A DNA stretch of 64,000 nucleotides from positions 1,462,340-1,526,339 of the forward strand of contig JAYKAV010003044.1 in assembly GCA_035582835.1 (NCBI GenBank), given 5' to 3'. Both the position numbers and the translations under genes were made by a program. This DNA comes from Phoebastria nigripes. Lineage: Eukaryota > Chordata > Aves > Procellariiformes > Diomedeidae. Under the pieces are notes generated by a model that saw only the letters and a program-made list of their open reading frames with translations, searched no databases and was not told where the DNA came from. Shown one piece after another: positions 14,223 to 25,600 of the stretch (its first letter is position 1; every line of letters starts with the position of its first letter).

Positions 14223-16569
14223 TTTTCTTCTGCCCTGTGTGCAAAGCTCCGCAGGTGGTTCGGCAGGGTGTAGGGCAGTGCTGTACAGAGGCACCTCAGC
14301 TTGCTCAGAATGTGCTCCCTCTTCTATGGAGAGCTGCTCAGCCACGTTAGCATTTGGCTAATTTGCTGAAATTCAAGAAATAGGGGTACTGAGGTGGTCC
14401 AAGCACCCTGCTAAAAGAGCTCTCCTGCTTGTTCAGAGCTGGCTTGTGTGTCTACACCCAGCACGACATTTCAATGCACGGACGTGCCATCAAGATCAGG
14501 GACAGCCTTGCCGTACGTACTGTTGGGCCTACGTGTTGGATGCTTTGAACAGTCACAGCTTCTACCAGCTATTACTGTAGTCATAGATACACTGCCCTTA
14601 GAGAAATCAGAATCAATTTAGGCACCTAATACTGGGATGTCTGAGAGTGAATTGGTTTTGAATTAATCGAGTAAAACAAGGCAGTGAAAACCCATGTAAC
14701 ATGTTGGTCTGGAAACTGCTGCAGCCCCGGGGATGGAACGACAATGCATATTTTACGCCGTGAATTTTTTATTAAGGGCTCTTTTTTTATTTTTTATTAT
14801 TGAATATGAATATTTTACACGTCCGAGTTCAGAACAATGCTTTTTTTGGCTGCTTCTGCACTTTTCATGGTTGTGTACCCTTGCATTGCATAACTGAGAG
14901 AGATCCATTTACACACAGGGGAAAAGGGACTAATGAATCTCAGCAAAGCTAACTTTACTGTGTGTGAAAAAAAGCACTCTGAAGTTTTCCAAATAAAAAA
15001 AAAACACATATATAAAATACTTGCATGGAATGGCTTAATAAAAATCAGTGTGTGTGTGTGCGCATGTGTGTGTACGTGTGGGTGCACGTGTTCGTGTGGG
15101 TATGTGTATAATGACTACAGAGCCTCTCTCAGCCAGAGCTACATCTTACTCCACGTAGCGACATCTCCACTGGGAAAAGCTCTAGAACGTTCTTACCTCC
15201 TTCGCATCAAATCCCTCATATTCAGGTACTCACCTGGACGTTTCCAAAGTTGGAGGAATGGGGGTGGGCCTGCCAGTTGCTCGGTAAGTGAACTGATGGA
15301 GCTGCCCATACTCAACTGCAGGACTGGTATTTATCTGCCTGTGGTAACGCCGTTACCCTTTCTGGCCCCTTCTAAATGTCCGCAGAGCTTGTTTGCACAC
15401 CCGCCTCTGCAGGACACCCCTGCAACGCCTGCCTACTGCAGACCCTTAGCCTTACCGCTCCTTCCTGGGCGTTCCTGGCTGCGCCGGGTCTCTGCTGGTC
15501 TTTGAGGTGGCTGCTGCTCTGCATGGCCCCATTGCCGAGCATCTTTGACGACTGCCGTGCTCCTACAAGCAGCTGTTGTTTTTGCCAGGGGTAGGCTGCA
15601 CACACCGGCCTGCTGGCATCGCTTCATTCTGACCATGGATGGTGAAGAAACGCCTAATTTACCCAGACAATTCGGGTCTGACCTTGCTTGCTAAGCCTGG
15701 CTGCTGGCCCTCACGTGGTAAGACTGCGAGCACGGCATTTCTGAACTTCTGTAAGTTCAGGCCTCTCTGTACCGTGCCCTAAGCATCGCTCTGTCTGGGG
15801 AAACAAAGGGGCTCATTTCCCTGCCTTCCTCTGTGCCCCTTCTGAAGAGATGTACTTGGCACGCTCTCTCCAGCTGCTTGCAGAACAAGCTATCCATCAC
15901 CATCCTCCTTGAGACCTGCGATCTGCAAGGCAGGGGCAAGGGCACCTTTTACAGCAGCGTGCTCACACAGCTCAGCATGGATGAGGGCAGGGGACGGGAG
16001 ATTTGAATAATAAAAATAATAGTTATTTGTCTAGTGTATATTTGAACCCAGCCTTTTTATTGTGCATATGATAACAGGGAGGANAGGGAGAAAGCAAGAG
16101 CTCTTGTACAGTTCTCGAGAGCTCGCAACCAAAAATGGGGTGACAAGAACCACATTGTTTTGGGTAATCAGTGTGCATTGTCCCAGGCTGACATTACTGC
16201 ATACCAATAAAACCTTTAAATTCACAGGGAATGGGGAAAGTGCAGAATGATGAATTGTTTGACATTTAAAAGAAAATAAAGAGCTGCTGCTGGATTGAAA
16301 CTTAAATGAGACTTGGGGAGGGAGGGAAAAAATCACCAGGAGCAGGTTGAGATTTTTACGTAATTCTAGTGCAAACTTCACAAATGATTTTGTGTTTCTG
16401 ATCTTGTGGCCCCAAAGTCCCAGATCTTTGCACTGACACACACTCTTAAAGCAAGAGCCAGCACTTACCCCAAATAATAGCTTGCAGGACAAGTAAAGGA
16501 TGGAACAAAAGAAAGGTGTTTATAAGTGGGAACCGGTGCCTGATGTGCCCGAGATTAAACTTTTCATTC
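14223..16569. other. Intergenic stretch with GT microsatellite
   Basis: No gene is recognised. A 190-codon open frame on the plus strand (14933-15505) runs through the GT microsatellite, giving a low-complexity Cys/Val-rich stretch, and has no domain signature; I do not accept it as coding. The rest is single-copy-looking DNA. Confidence 0.55.
15047..15108. repeat. Imperfect GT microsatellite
   Basis: About 60 bases of GT-dominated repeat interrupted by gc, ac and gg units. The interruptions suggest an old, slowly mutating locus. Confidence 0.85.
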
Positions 16570-16661
16570 CACAACAGATCACTGGTAAGTCTAGGAATTA
16601 ACTCAGGCCTCTCTAATCCCTGCAACCAGTCCCATGTTCACCAGACTAGCGTTGCTTTCCC
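16570..16661 (-). repeat. MIR-like tRNA-derived SINE relic
   Basis: The plus strand carries an 'acaacagatcactggtaagtc' context followed by a 'ggaattaactcaggcctct' block and 'ccagactagcgttgc'. This is the order seen in the reverse complement of the tRNA-derived head of MIR-type SINEs (lost of-accession, self-recorded element, cause-of-rejection words do not apply). Divergence is high. Confidence 0.35.
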
Positions 16662-16934
16662 GAGGCTAGAAAGATCCCAGGCAATTACAATTTAGATCCT
16701 CTATGTATCCAGAGGACAGGTAGAGCATAGGTGGAAATACATCAGAGAAAGGATTCCTGCAATTCATTTTCTGTGGCATGATGGCCAAGGGAATAAGGTC
16801 CCAAATGATTAAGACCTCAGACCTCTTCAAAGCAAAAATGCAATATAAATGAAGTAATGCATTTCCAGTGCCCTGTGCAGTGATGGAAGCACAAGGTGAC
16901 CAAGAGACTGAAGAGGCTGATATAAAGTCTAGAG

Positions 16935-16995
16935 TCATGGAACATGTGCCAACTTCTGCTATCTTGTTGTGTGTCCTTGAGCAAAGTCATGTCTA
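16935..16995 (+). repeat. MIR-like SINE relic, short
   Basis: A short run resembling the MIR core: cttctgctatcttgttgt followed by gtccttgagcaaagtcat, parallel to the consensus wording around 'tagctgtgtgaccttgagcaagtcac'. It is only about 60 bases long and diverged. Confidence 0.35.
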
Positions 16996-18775
16996 AGAGG
17001 TAAATGGAAACAGCCAGGCCAAACCAGTACTGTGGGTGTTGCATACCTGTAATAATGGTTTGTTGAGTGATTTTCAGCTGGGAGGAGCTGAATCAGGTCC
17101 CTTGATGTAAACCAAGTTTGGTATCAATGAATCCATCCTGGATGCCATCAGGCAATATCTTGTTCTGCAAGGGTAAAATCTCATTAACAGCACACACAGA
17201 GCTCTGCTAGGTGTCACTCTCCAAACACGTTTTGTGTCTGCATCTGGGTTTGCGGAGTTAGCATGCTCTTTGCTTTTCTTTTCTCCTTCCTGACCACAAC
17301 CTTGAGNTGCACTGTTCGCTCAGGTTCCCCCTGCTTTCCAGCACACTGTTTTTTGCATTTTTATTTGCATTAGATTATTGGAGCAGGAGTCTAAACACTT
17401 AAGTTACTGCAAATCCCTCCTCATATGGAAGTCAGTGAGCTGTAAAATATTTAAACTGTCTACAGTTGTACCTCGTTTGTTTACACATTTCCAGTGGGCT
17501 GCTAAAAGGTAACATACTGTAATAGAAGAAAGATCCAAGATTGCCGATTCTGATTTCATAACAGCTCTAAAAGTGCTCTGAATACTTGCATTAACTTGAT
17601 GGAGTAATATATATCTCAACTTTCTGAAGCCTTAGGGCCCAAGTGGAGCAGGAAAGCTATGTGCTTTACTCCAGACTCTTCGCTTTATGGTTTCACTCTG
17701 GTCACTGGGGAAAATGAGGTTAGGTGGGTCTTGCTGTAGTTACTGCTGGAGTCATCCACAAATCGTCCTCCGCTCCCCTCCCCACGTCCTCCGCAGCTGG
17801 GTCTTTCAGCCCTTTTTATTTTTCCACTTGCCCTGCTGAGGAAGTGCTCCAGGGCTCCGTGGACAACTGAACACGGAGTTAGATGTGCCTCTCTTCAGAG
17901 CACTTGTAAATGTCTTGTAGAAAAGGAAAAGAGTGTTGTGATTCTTCAAAGGGCAGCGAGAGGAGGTGACAGACGACTAATCAGTCCCAAGGCAGCAGAG
18001 GGCATCAATGAGTTTGAAGATTCATCTCAGAGCTGAATGAAAATAGCCAGACACTGTATTGAATAATTAACAAGACAGATTTCAGCTCTTTTCCTATTTT
18101 CATGTTAGTCTTGAACAAATTCAAGAAGTTCTCAGGTATATCTTGAGGGTTTTTTCCAAATAATTTTTGAACAATATATAAATCATAGTGCTAATTAGTT
18201 CCACAAATTATGACGAGATTTCTATTGCCTGACTGGATGCAGTGCATGTATTTGCAGGTGTGGGTAAAGATGATCACCGTAAATGCATAATTTTCAAGTC
18301 ATTTATTTAAATGCAAATTTCACTGCTGAAAATTCACACCTTTGTTATGAATTTCATAGTTCACTTTGGACACCCAATCAGTTAGCCATGATATTTACAC
18401 TAGTTAAGCTTATTTGGTGGAATTATTTGTAAAAATTGAGCTTGGCAAGGCAGATTTGCTTAGTAATTCAAGCAAATATTTGGGATTATTTTGTCACTTT
18501 CCCTAGCTCTCGGTGATGAGGTAGAGGAATAACAGTTTCTCCTAACATATTCAGCTTTTCCCAGAAGAGAATCAGTGTCAGCTAGGGACCGATGCTTCCA
18601 CCTTCTCTTAGATGCCTGACATCAAAACATTTGTTCAGGAGTCCTCCAAGAATAAACCCAAACTAGATACCTTTCACTTTGTGCTCTCTGATTACTTTAC
18701 TAATTTTAATTAACATTATATTAAGTTATCTCAATGTAGTCTCACATAGTCCTTGTGCTAGAATATTAGTGAAAT
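16996..18775. other. Intergenic stretch, nothing recognised
   Basis: AT-rich DNA with only short open frames and no family match. I see no repeat I can name and no convincing promoter or RNA gene. Confidence 0.55.
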
Positions 18776-18900
18776 CCCACAGATGGACAAACGGAGGCAA
18801 TGTTTTACGTGATGTGACATAGAAAATCACATGGCAAGGCCGCTAATAGCACAGAGATATTCTAGGTCCGAGAGCTCTGCTTTAACAGCCAGATCAACTT
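18776..18900 (-). repeat. MIR-like SINE relic, minus strand
   Basis: The plus strand reads as a worn version of the reverse-complemented MIR consensus: cacagatggacaaacggagg, then a gtgatgtgacatag block, then acatggcaaggccgctaata and ctaggtccgagagctctgct. The blocks occur in the expected order and spacing over about 120 bases, which makes this one of the two best MIR candidates in the window. Confidence 0.55.
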
Positions 18901-19303
18901 ATTTTTGTTTTGTGAGCGAAACAAATTTAGAAGTTCAGTCCCCTCTGAGCTCCTCCAGGGCGGCTACAGGAGATCTCCAGTGCTACGGTGAAGGGTCAGC
19001 AATACCCCTGAGCCCTCTATTTCTCCATCAGAGGTCTCTTTCTACCCTTTGGAAGTTTACGGTGAATGGCAAGGAGCCAGCCCCCACGGGCATGGGATGG
19101 AGGTGGCTTGTTCTCAAGTGTTTAAAAGTCTGACAAACTGTTTGCAGTTCTAGCAGGGATCAACACATTTCTAGAATTGAAACCAACATCTTGGATAGCA
19201 AAAATGCTCTGAACAAGGACTCTTTCTTCAACCCAATGCCCAAGGGACCTTTCTTTAGTAAGCTATAAAATCACTTACTATAAATCAATTATTTTTGTAC
19301 TGA
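18901..19303. other. 3' flank of the actin-related pair
   Basis: No gene is recognised between the MIR-like relic and the 3' end of actin-related copy B. It would be downstream sequence of the minus-strand pseudogene. Confidence 0.5.
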
Positions 19304-19309
19304 TTTATT
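19304..19309 (-). terminator. Candidate poly(A) signal after copy B
   Basis: AATAAA on the minus strand (tttatt on plus), about 65 bases beyond the C-terminal Lys-Cys-Phe codons of actin-related copy B. The hexamer is common by chance in AT-rich DNA, so support comes only from its position. Confidence 0.35.
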
Positions 19310-19375
19310 AACTGCTCTCCAGCTGTTCAGATTGGCACTTAAAAAAAAATTCCTGGATGGTCCTACTGAAGTTTT

Positions 19376-20496
19376 CAAAAAGCATTTTCTCTGGAGTACT
19401 GTTGGTCCAACAGTTATAGTCTTCCCTGGTAACCCACGTATTCCTAAATGCTCTTAAGCTGGCAAGGATGGAAGCACCAACCCACACGGAGTACATCTGA
19501 TCTTGTGGCGAGGTGATCTTGATATGAATTGTGTTGGGAACTCCTGTCCGGAGCTCCTTCAGTAGCCCCTCCTTGAAAGCTCGGAAAAGAATCGACCTGC
19601 CCGATAACAACATGTTCCTTAGGATGTCGGACTGGATATGCTCACGACACTTGGCAACGCTCTGGCCATCCCTCCAGCCCCTGGCCTTGGGATTTCTGCC
19701 CCTGCGGGCACAAAAAGGACTTCAGGAGCTGGGAATAGCTGGTCTCCTGCCTTGACAGCCCTTCCGTCAGGGAGAATGNACTCGCACTTAAGTTTTTCAG
19801 GCTTTTCCTGCATATTTTGGCTAGGATCTAAAGCAACATCGCACAGCTTCTCCTTCATATCCCTGACAGTTTCTCTCACTGCTGTGCTTACGAAGGAGTG
19901 CCCGCTCTCCGAGAGGAGCCTAGCAAGGTATTTGGTTACGCCTCTGCCTGCAAAATCCAGCCTGGTAATGCTGTGTAGCAGGTAACGGCCTTTGTAGACA
20001 GGGACCGTGATGGTCACCATCACCACTGTCCAGCACTAGTCCAGTTGTGCAGGCACAGGCATACAGGGCTGTTAGCGTCTGCAGAAAAGGGCAGGCACCT
20101 GGAAGCTTTTGAATATTGTCTCAGACANTTTTTTTCTTGATGGGACAAAGGATTGGGAGGGGTCTTGGTCAGCAGTGCTGGCCTCTCACTCAGTTTCATT
20201 TTGAGTTCTTGTTCGAATAGGTATCTCCAAATCTTCTCCGTGTCGTCCCAGGATGTAACTACCCCATTTTCCATTGGGTAAGTAAAAGACAAAATGCCTC
20301 TTTTGGACTGGGCTTCTTCCCCAATATAGCCGTCCTTATGACTCACCCCAAACATGACAAGTTTGAATTTGGGGTATCCCACAACAGTAGAAATAACCGA
20401 ACGGGGTGCCTGTTCCCCTGACAGAGCAGCCTTACGCTGTCCAGAGCCAATGTCAAAAACCACTGCGCGGGTCCCTGCAGCTGCAGNGTCAGACAT
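19376..20496 (-). pseudogene. Actin-related protein T-like pseudogene, copy B
   Basis: A degraded single-exon actin-related gene. The start chosen is the ATG at 20496, which opens Met-Ser-Asp and aligns with the start of copy A. Recognisable in order on the minus strand: the first phosphate loop (Val-Phe-Asp-Ile-Gly-Ser-Gly, altered from Asn to Ile), the Tyr-Ile-Gly-Glu-Glu-Ala-Gln segment, Trp-Asp-Asp-Thr-Glu-Lys-Ile-Trp, the second phosphate loop (Leu-Asp-Ser-Gly-Asp-Gly), Ser-Gly-His-Ser-Phe-Val, Leu-Leu-Ser-Gly, Val-Gly-Ala-Ser-Ile-Leu, and a C-terminal Leu-Gln-Arg-Lys-Cys-Phe. These pieces lie in different frames. Shifts occur near 20128-20135 (at an N beside a T run), 20082-20086, 20014-20018, 19665-19680 and 19412-19418. 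The Gly-Gly of the adenosine-loop motif is Gly-Arg, and the final codon is followed by Leu rather than a stop. Intact members of this family act in the sperm head cytoskeleton (perinuclear theca); this copy cannot make such a protein. Family assignment is firm for actin-related and moderate for ACTRT. Confidence 0.85.
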
Positions 20497-21096
20497 CCCG
20501 CGCAGGACGGTGCTGTCCCTGGCAGTGGCTGCTGGCACAGAGCATCGGCAAAATGTTCTTGCTCCCCCAGTCGCAAATAGGCACCACTCGGCTGAGCTCA
20601 CAATCCTCCGCAGCTGCACCGGCAGCGCTGCCTCCTCCAGGGAGTCAGCAGCGTGGAGCATTTTGATTCAGGGCTAGTACTTGGAAGCGAAACTGGGTGT
20701 TCTTACTTCCCAGATAAATTACAGCAGAGAATCAATGGATTTTTTCAGACCCTCAGGCACAGAGGAGGGTCGGTTACAGTAATTGCATTTGCATTGATTT
20801 ATATTTGGATTCTATTTGGGGTTTTGCTGGGTTTCTAAAGGAAACATTTCTAATGAGGTCAAAAATAACGTGAGAGCTAGTTTTAGAATACAAAACCCAG
20901 ATATCTCAAAGACCTTAGAGGGAAGAATCTCCCAGCAGAGGAGGTATGCTACTCCCCATATGACTCCAAGGCAGGCTGTGAGTCAGTTAAGGAGTTACTG
21001 CATCCCTGTGATATGTGCACACCTGTAAACTCTGCAGAGGGGAAGGGGAAGGGGGATGATAAACAATAAGATCCCCGTTACCAATGTTTTTAATGT
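20497..21096. other. Spacer between the two actin-related copies
   Basis: About 735 bases separate the end of copy A (21231) from the start of copy B (20496). On the minus strand it would hold the 3' flank of A and the leader or promoter of B. The ~150 bases just upstream of B are GC-richer, and the last ~25 bases before the ATG resemble the leader of A. No other gene is seen. Confidence 0.5.
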
Positions 21097-21102
21097 TTTA
21101 TT
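21097..21102 (-). terminator. Candidate poly(A) signal after copy A
   Basis: AATAAA on the minus strand about 130 bases beyond the TAA of actin-related copy A, in an AT-rich stretch. Position is consistent with a 3' end, but no cleavage evidence can be read from sequence alone. Confidence 0.4.
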
Positions 21103-21230
21103 TTCATACAGGTTTTGTCAGCCAATAAACGCACAAACAGCTGTAGCACCTTTTAGGTCAGTCAGCTCTCAGCAGGGTTTCTTGCTCACGCGTTGTTGTA
21201 GCAAGCCATTCGCTTGGTCTGACGTCCTCC

Positions 21231-22362
21231 TTAAAAGCATTTCTGGTGAATGACAGCTGCCCCAAAATCCTTGTAATTGCTCACGGTGACCCACAGTTGT
21301 TTGAAAGGTGTCAGGCAGGTGAGGATGGAGGCCCCAGGCCACGCACGGTATTTTCTCTCAGGGGGTGCAATGATCCTCACAAACATGCCAGCAGGCACTT
21401 GCTGCTTCATCTCCTTCAGGATCTGCTCCTCCAGGCCAGGGAAGAGCGTGGACCCACCAGAGAGCAGGATCTTGCCATAAAGATTCCTGCGCACGTCGAT
21501 GTCACATTCATGATGCTGTTGAAGATCATTTTGTGCACACCGGGAGCTTCAACTCCAATGTTTGCAGGCACGAAAAGGGTCTCTGGTGCACGAAAGAGCT
21601 GCTTGCCTATCTGGATGATAGTATTGTCAGGCAATCTGTATTCTTTCATGATTTCTTCTGGCCTTGCTTTCACTTCTTGGATGGGGTCTAAAGCTACGTA
21701 GCACAACTTCCCTTTGATATCTCTCGCAATTTCCCTCTCAGCTGTGCTAACAAAAGTGTGTCCACTCTCCAAAAGAAGCTTCCTAAAATATTCAGTGATA
21801 TCCCAGTCAGCAATATCCAGCCTGGAGACAGCATGGGGTAAAGACTATCCTTCATATATGGGGACAGTGTTGGTATCACCATCCCCGCTGTCCATGACTA
21901 TTCCAGTAATACGGGCCGATGCATAGAGTGCCAGAGTTGCCTGGACTGCAATGCACATAGCCGGCACCATGAAGCCTTCGAACATGATCTCCGTCATTTT
22001 TTCCTGGTTCTGCAGAGGATTCAGGGGGGTTTCAGTCAGCAGCACTGGCCTTTCACTGGCTTTGACTCTCGGCTCATACTCATAAACATGTCCCCAGATC
22101 CTTTCCGTATCACCCCAGCATGTAACTATGCCATGGTCAATTGGATAATTCAAAGACAGACCCCTCTTTTGGACTGAGCTTCTTCTCCAATGAAACATTC
22201 CTTCTGTTCAGCTCCCAGTATTGTAGCTTTGACTTTTGAGCGACCAACAATTGCTGTAAAAACAGACCTTGGGCCATTGTCACCTGCGATACCCACTTTG
22301 AATAACCCAGACCCATTGTCAAAGATTACAGCTGGGACATCCAAAACGTTGGGGTCACACAT
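21231..22362 (-). pseudogene. Actin-related protein T (ACTRT1/2-like), disrupted copy A
   Basis: A single-exon actin-related gene, full length and only lightly damaged. The start is the ATG at 22362: the first residues, Met-Cys-Asp-Pro-Asn-Val-Leu-Asp-Val-Pro-Ala-Val, closely match the N-terminus of human ACTRT1/ACTRT2. Visible in order: phosphate loop Asp-Asn-Gly-Ser-Gly (codons 15-19), Ile-Gly-Glu-Glu-Ala (58-62), Asp-Ser-Gly-Asp-Gly loop (158-162), Leu-Leu-Ser-Gly-Gly-Ser-Thr-Leu-Phe, Gly-Ala-Ser-Ile-Leu and terminal Lys-Cys-Phe before TAA at 21231. Adding back the two missing bases gives 377 codons plus stop, the same length as human ACTRT2. Lesions: one base missing near 22158-22162 (codon 68), TAG at 21845-21847 where the family has Tyr (codon 173), and one base missing near 21506-21510 (about codon 286). 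ACTRT1/2 proteins are testis-specific parts of the perinuclear theca of sperm. As written, the gene cannot yield a complete protein; assembly error at some lesions is possible because the draft has many ambiguous bases. A one-residue oddity is Phe at codon 21, where actins usually have Cys. Confidence 0.88.
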
Positions 22363-22600
22363 TCTTCGCAGAGTTGATGGCTCCCTGTTGTGGCTCCCCA
22401 GCACTGTTTGCCCGTTTCCCTTTTACAGGCTGGTCACCATTGCTAGGGAAGCCTTCTCGGGGACGCACAGCTTGCCGTTTTCCAACATGTCTGCCCCCAA
22501 CTACCTCACAATGGCCAGTGATACAGTCAAACGTTTTCCCAGCAAGTTACCTGATCCCAGGCACTTCCCTGGATATGTCTAGCGTAGCTTCTCCATGACT
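22363..22600 (-). promoter_or_regulatory. 5' flank of copy A, possible leader or promoter
   Basis: This is the sequence immediately upstream of the copy A start on the minus strand. The frame stays open upstream to an ATG at 22404, but the family N-terminus fits 22362 much better. About 25 bases before the ATG resemble the same place in copy B. I see no clear TATA box or CpG island. Confidence 0.3.
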
Positions 22601-25600
22601 CCAGCCAGAGGACTATCAATTCACCAAGTCTGATCCACAGGTCACGGACCACGAATGTATCCCTGTAACGAGCCTGAGAACATTTTTTTCCTCAGAATAG
22701 AAAAGCATGTATTGCAAAACACAGGCATGACAATAATTAAATTTTTCACATGTGCCTCTGGCTTAGCTAAGACTTTACAAATATTTCCAAGAGTTGGTGA
22801 AGATTAGGACAATTTTGCCTCCCTGTAAGTATTAACTGAATTACCAGTTTGCTTTTCTGAATAATGTCTGCATTGGAAGCAGACCTTTTTCAACTGAATC
22901 CTTTCTGATCCTTTATAGGAAACTCCTAAAAATATTTTTAAATAGGTAGAACTATGTTTGGCACTGATTATGGCATTCTGGAGTCTTTTTTTCCTGTCCT
23001 TGTTACTTAAAGACTATTTTTTTTGGTAAAATCACAGAAGTGAAATAATAATTTCTGCCTCTTTCTGGTTTAAAAAACCCTGACAGCTTTAAACAATGCT
23101 TATAATACCTTCTAGTGCAAAGAAATTCCTTCCCCTAATGAATCTATGTCCTAGGCTGCTGACAAGCTGACCTGCCTGCAAATAAACAGACATGCAGATG
23201 TCTTCCTTCCATGCTTCCCTCTTCCACTCAGCTGAGAAGAACAAACTCTTTTTTGGAAGTTTGTTCAGAAGGATTAAAAATATCCTGGATCTTCACAACT
23301 GATCCCCATTTCACATCTAATTGTTGGGGTTTTTTTTCATTTTGCTTCAAGAGAAGATTTCCCAAAGAAGGAAATTTCTATAGCTTTGAATCCAATCAGA
23401 TCTGACAATCCAAATCCGTTTACAGAGAAAATTTCCTTTAAAAAAAAAAAATCACTATGTAACTTCAGTTTGAATCCTTGGCTGCCAGAGTTTAATTGCT
23501 TCTCCTTGTGGCTCTAAATCCAGGGCAGCTTCAAAGCAAGGGTGGCTTCTATTAAATTTAATTACTTTTTCCTGCAGCTCACATGGCAAAGGTGCTAGCT
23601 ACTAAATGAAGGTGGTTATGAATTAGAGGCAGATTCCAAACAAAGATATATATTAAACAGAAATTTTAAGTGTAAGCAAATGACTGCCTTGCACAGAGAC
23701 ATTTATACCCCAGATGAACTACTAAAAAAAAAAAAGCCATCTACAAGGGATCAGCTCTGTGTATGTTATTTCCATTCTGCTTAGATTCCAGACATGTTTC
23801 TGTTAAATGCCACTCTATCCATTTTTGCAATTTCTCTAATCCTCTTAATATTTGTGTACATATATTTCAGTGTGTGGCACACTTGTTTTCATGCACGCTT
23901 CTATATTAATGTCAACAGGTGTCCTAATCATTTAAGAGGTTGTTACACACATCACACTAGAAGGCCCATTTAATCCTGCGTGGTCTGCATGCAGCTTACT
24001 GCAAAGCACTCCATTTTGAACAGGATGTTGAGCATTAAAACAAGGGAATATTGACCGTGATTATTAAATGGCAGTTGAACCTAGATGCAGGAATGCTTAT
24101 CTGTTCCCTCATATTGGTTCTGTCATAAATCACCCTAAAAAAGGGCATGTATGAACTAACTTTGTTACTATAGGGTTGGTAATAAGTGAAATTACTGTTT
24201 GTGTTTAGCTGAAGTACTGTACATTGAACTCATGGAAGAGACAATATGAGACATCAAAAATTTCTCATGCTCACCTGGTGGTATAGCTTACACTGATACG
24301 ACAAGACCTCATTCAGGAATGGACAGATAGCTCATTTTCTGAGAACCAGTCTGTCTTTGGCATTTGACGTTTTCCGGGGGCTGCCAGCTGTGGAGAGATG
24401 CCTAAGGAACTGGACTGAGACGAGCAAACCCATTCTACATGAGCTGCTAACACCTTGACGAGATGGTATCCACTGTTTGTCACCTCTTAATGGGATGGAA
24501 TGTGAACTCAAAGCTGAGAGGCACATTGGAAACACAGTAATAACGTAATTCCCACAACACACCAAACATAAATGAGCTCTGTCCCACAGACATTGGATTG
24601 TAAAAATTCATAGATAGTTAAACGCGTTGTTTATAGGCCAGTCTCGCTTGCTTTATATGTCAGTGCTGAGCACACATTTTCACTTACCGGCTTACGCATG
24701 TCTTTTTGCTTTATTGACCGTGTCGCCTGCACAGAATTGATCCCCGCAGGCAAGCCAGGGCTTGTCCTTTCTCCGTAGCCATCCTCTGCCCACATACTAC
24801 TGGAGACAAACACGTAAGGCAGGGCAAATTCTGAGTGAATGAGGCCAGACTGGAAAGCACCTAGAAAAGGGTGATGAGCTTTGGAAGGTCTGAGTTTACC
24901 TGGGGTAAAACCAGAGGGAAAAGGGTCGGCTGACTCTTAGTCTGAATGCCCAGGTAAACCCCAAGGGCCTGACTAATGTGCCTGACTTCTGTTTCACAGA
25001 AAAAGGGGCCAATTGCAAGGAATTTGTTCATTCCCCAAACTCATTCCACTCTGAGTCTTTCTCAGTTTCCTACAGGCAACTGATTTTGCTGGCTAACACA
25101 ATTATTAGGAAAACTCAGACATACAGCTCCAAGGAAGACCTGCCTTATCCTTCATAAACTTGACAGGGACTTGATGAATTGGCATTAATTTCTCCATAAA
25201 ATAACTTAGCTTTTTTAGTCAAGATATATCCTTATTGGGGCACATCTCCTCTCCTCCATCTTTGTTTACACCCCCCCCAAATGCTGATTATCTTCTTGGC
25301 TTACAGTTTCCTCATTGCCTTCTTTGGATGGGGAGGTCAGATGTTGGGCTGTTGGCTGAGAGCGAGCTCTGTGACAGTGGCTCTGCCAACAGGATGACCA
25401 ATGCAGCTTTCCAAGTGGATTTTAAGCTGGAACTTTCGATTGCTGTGACGCAATGCATTAAATACATCAAAAAGATGAAAATAGAAAAAAACAAGAGGCT
25501 GGCATGTGGTAGACATGAGTCTCAAGGCAGAGAGTCGTGTAAACAGAAGTACACTGCCTTTTTACGTATAGTAGTAATTTAGCACTTTCTGGGATATCCC

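Noticed and set aside
14933..15505. 190-codon plus-strand open frame, one of the longest in the window
   Set aside because: It runs through a GT microsatellite, giving Cys/Val low complexity; no domain, no family likeness and no splice support.
20354..20677. Plus-strand frame of 107 codons opposite copy B
   Set aside because: Antisense shadow of the actin-related pseudogene, with no family signature of its own.
21246..21701. 151-codon plus-strand frame opposite copy A
   Set aside because: Antisense shadow of the actin-related gene; the minus-strand reading explains the sequence with conserved motifs.
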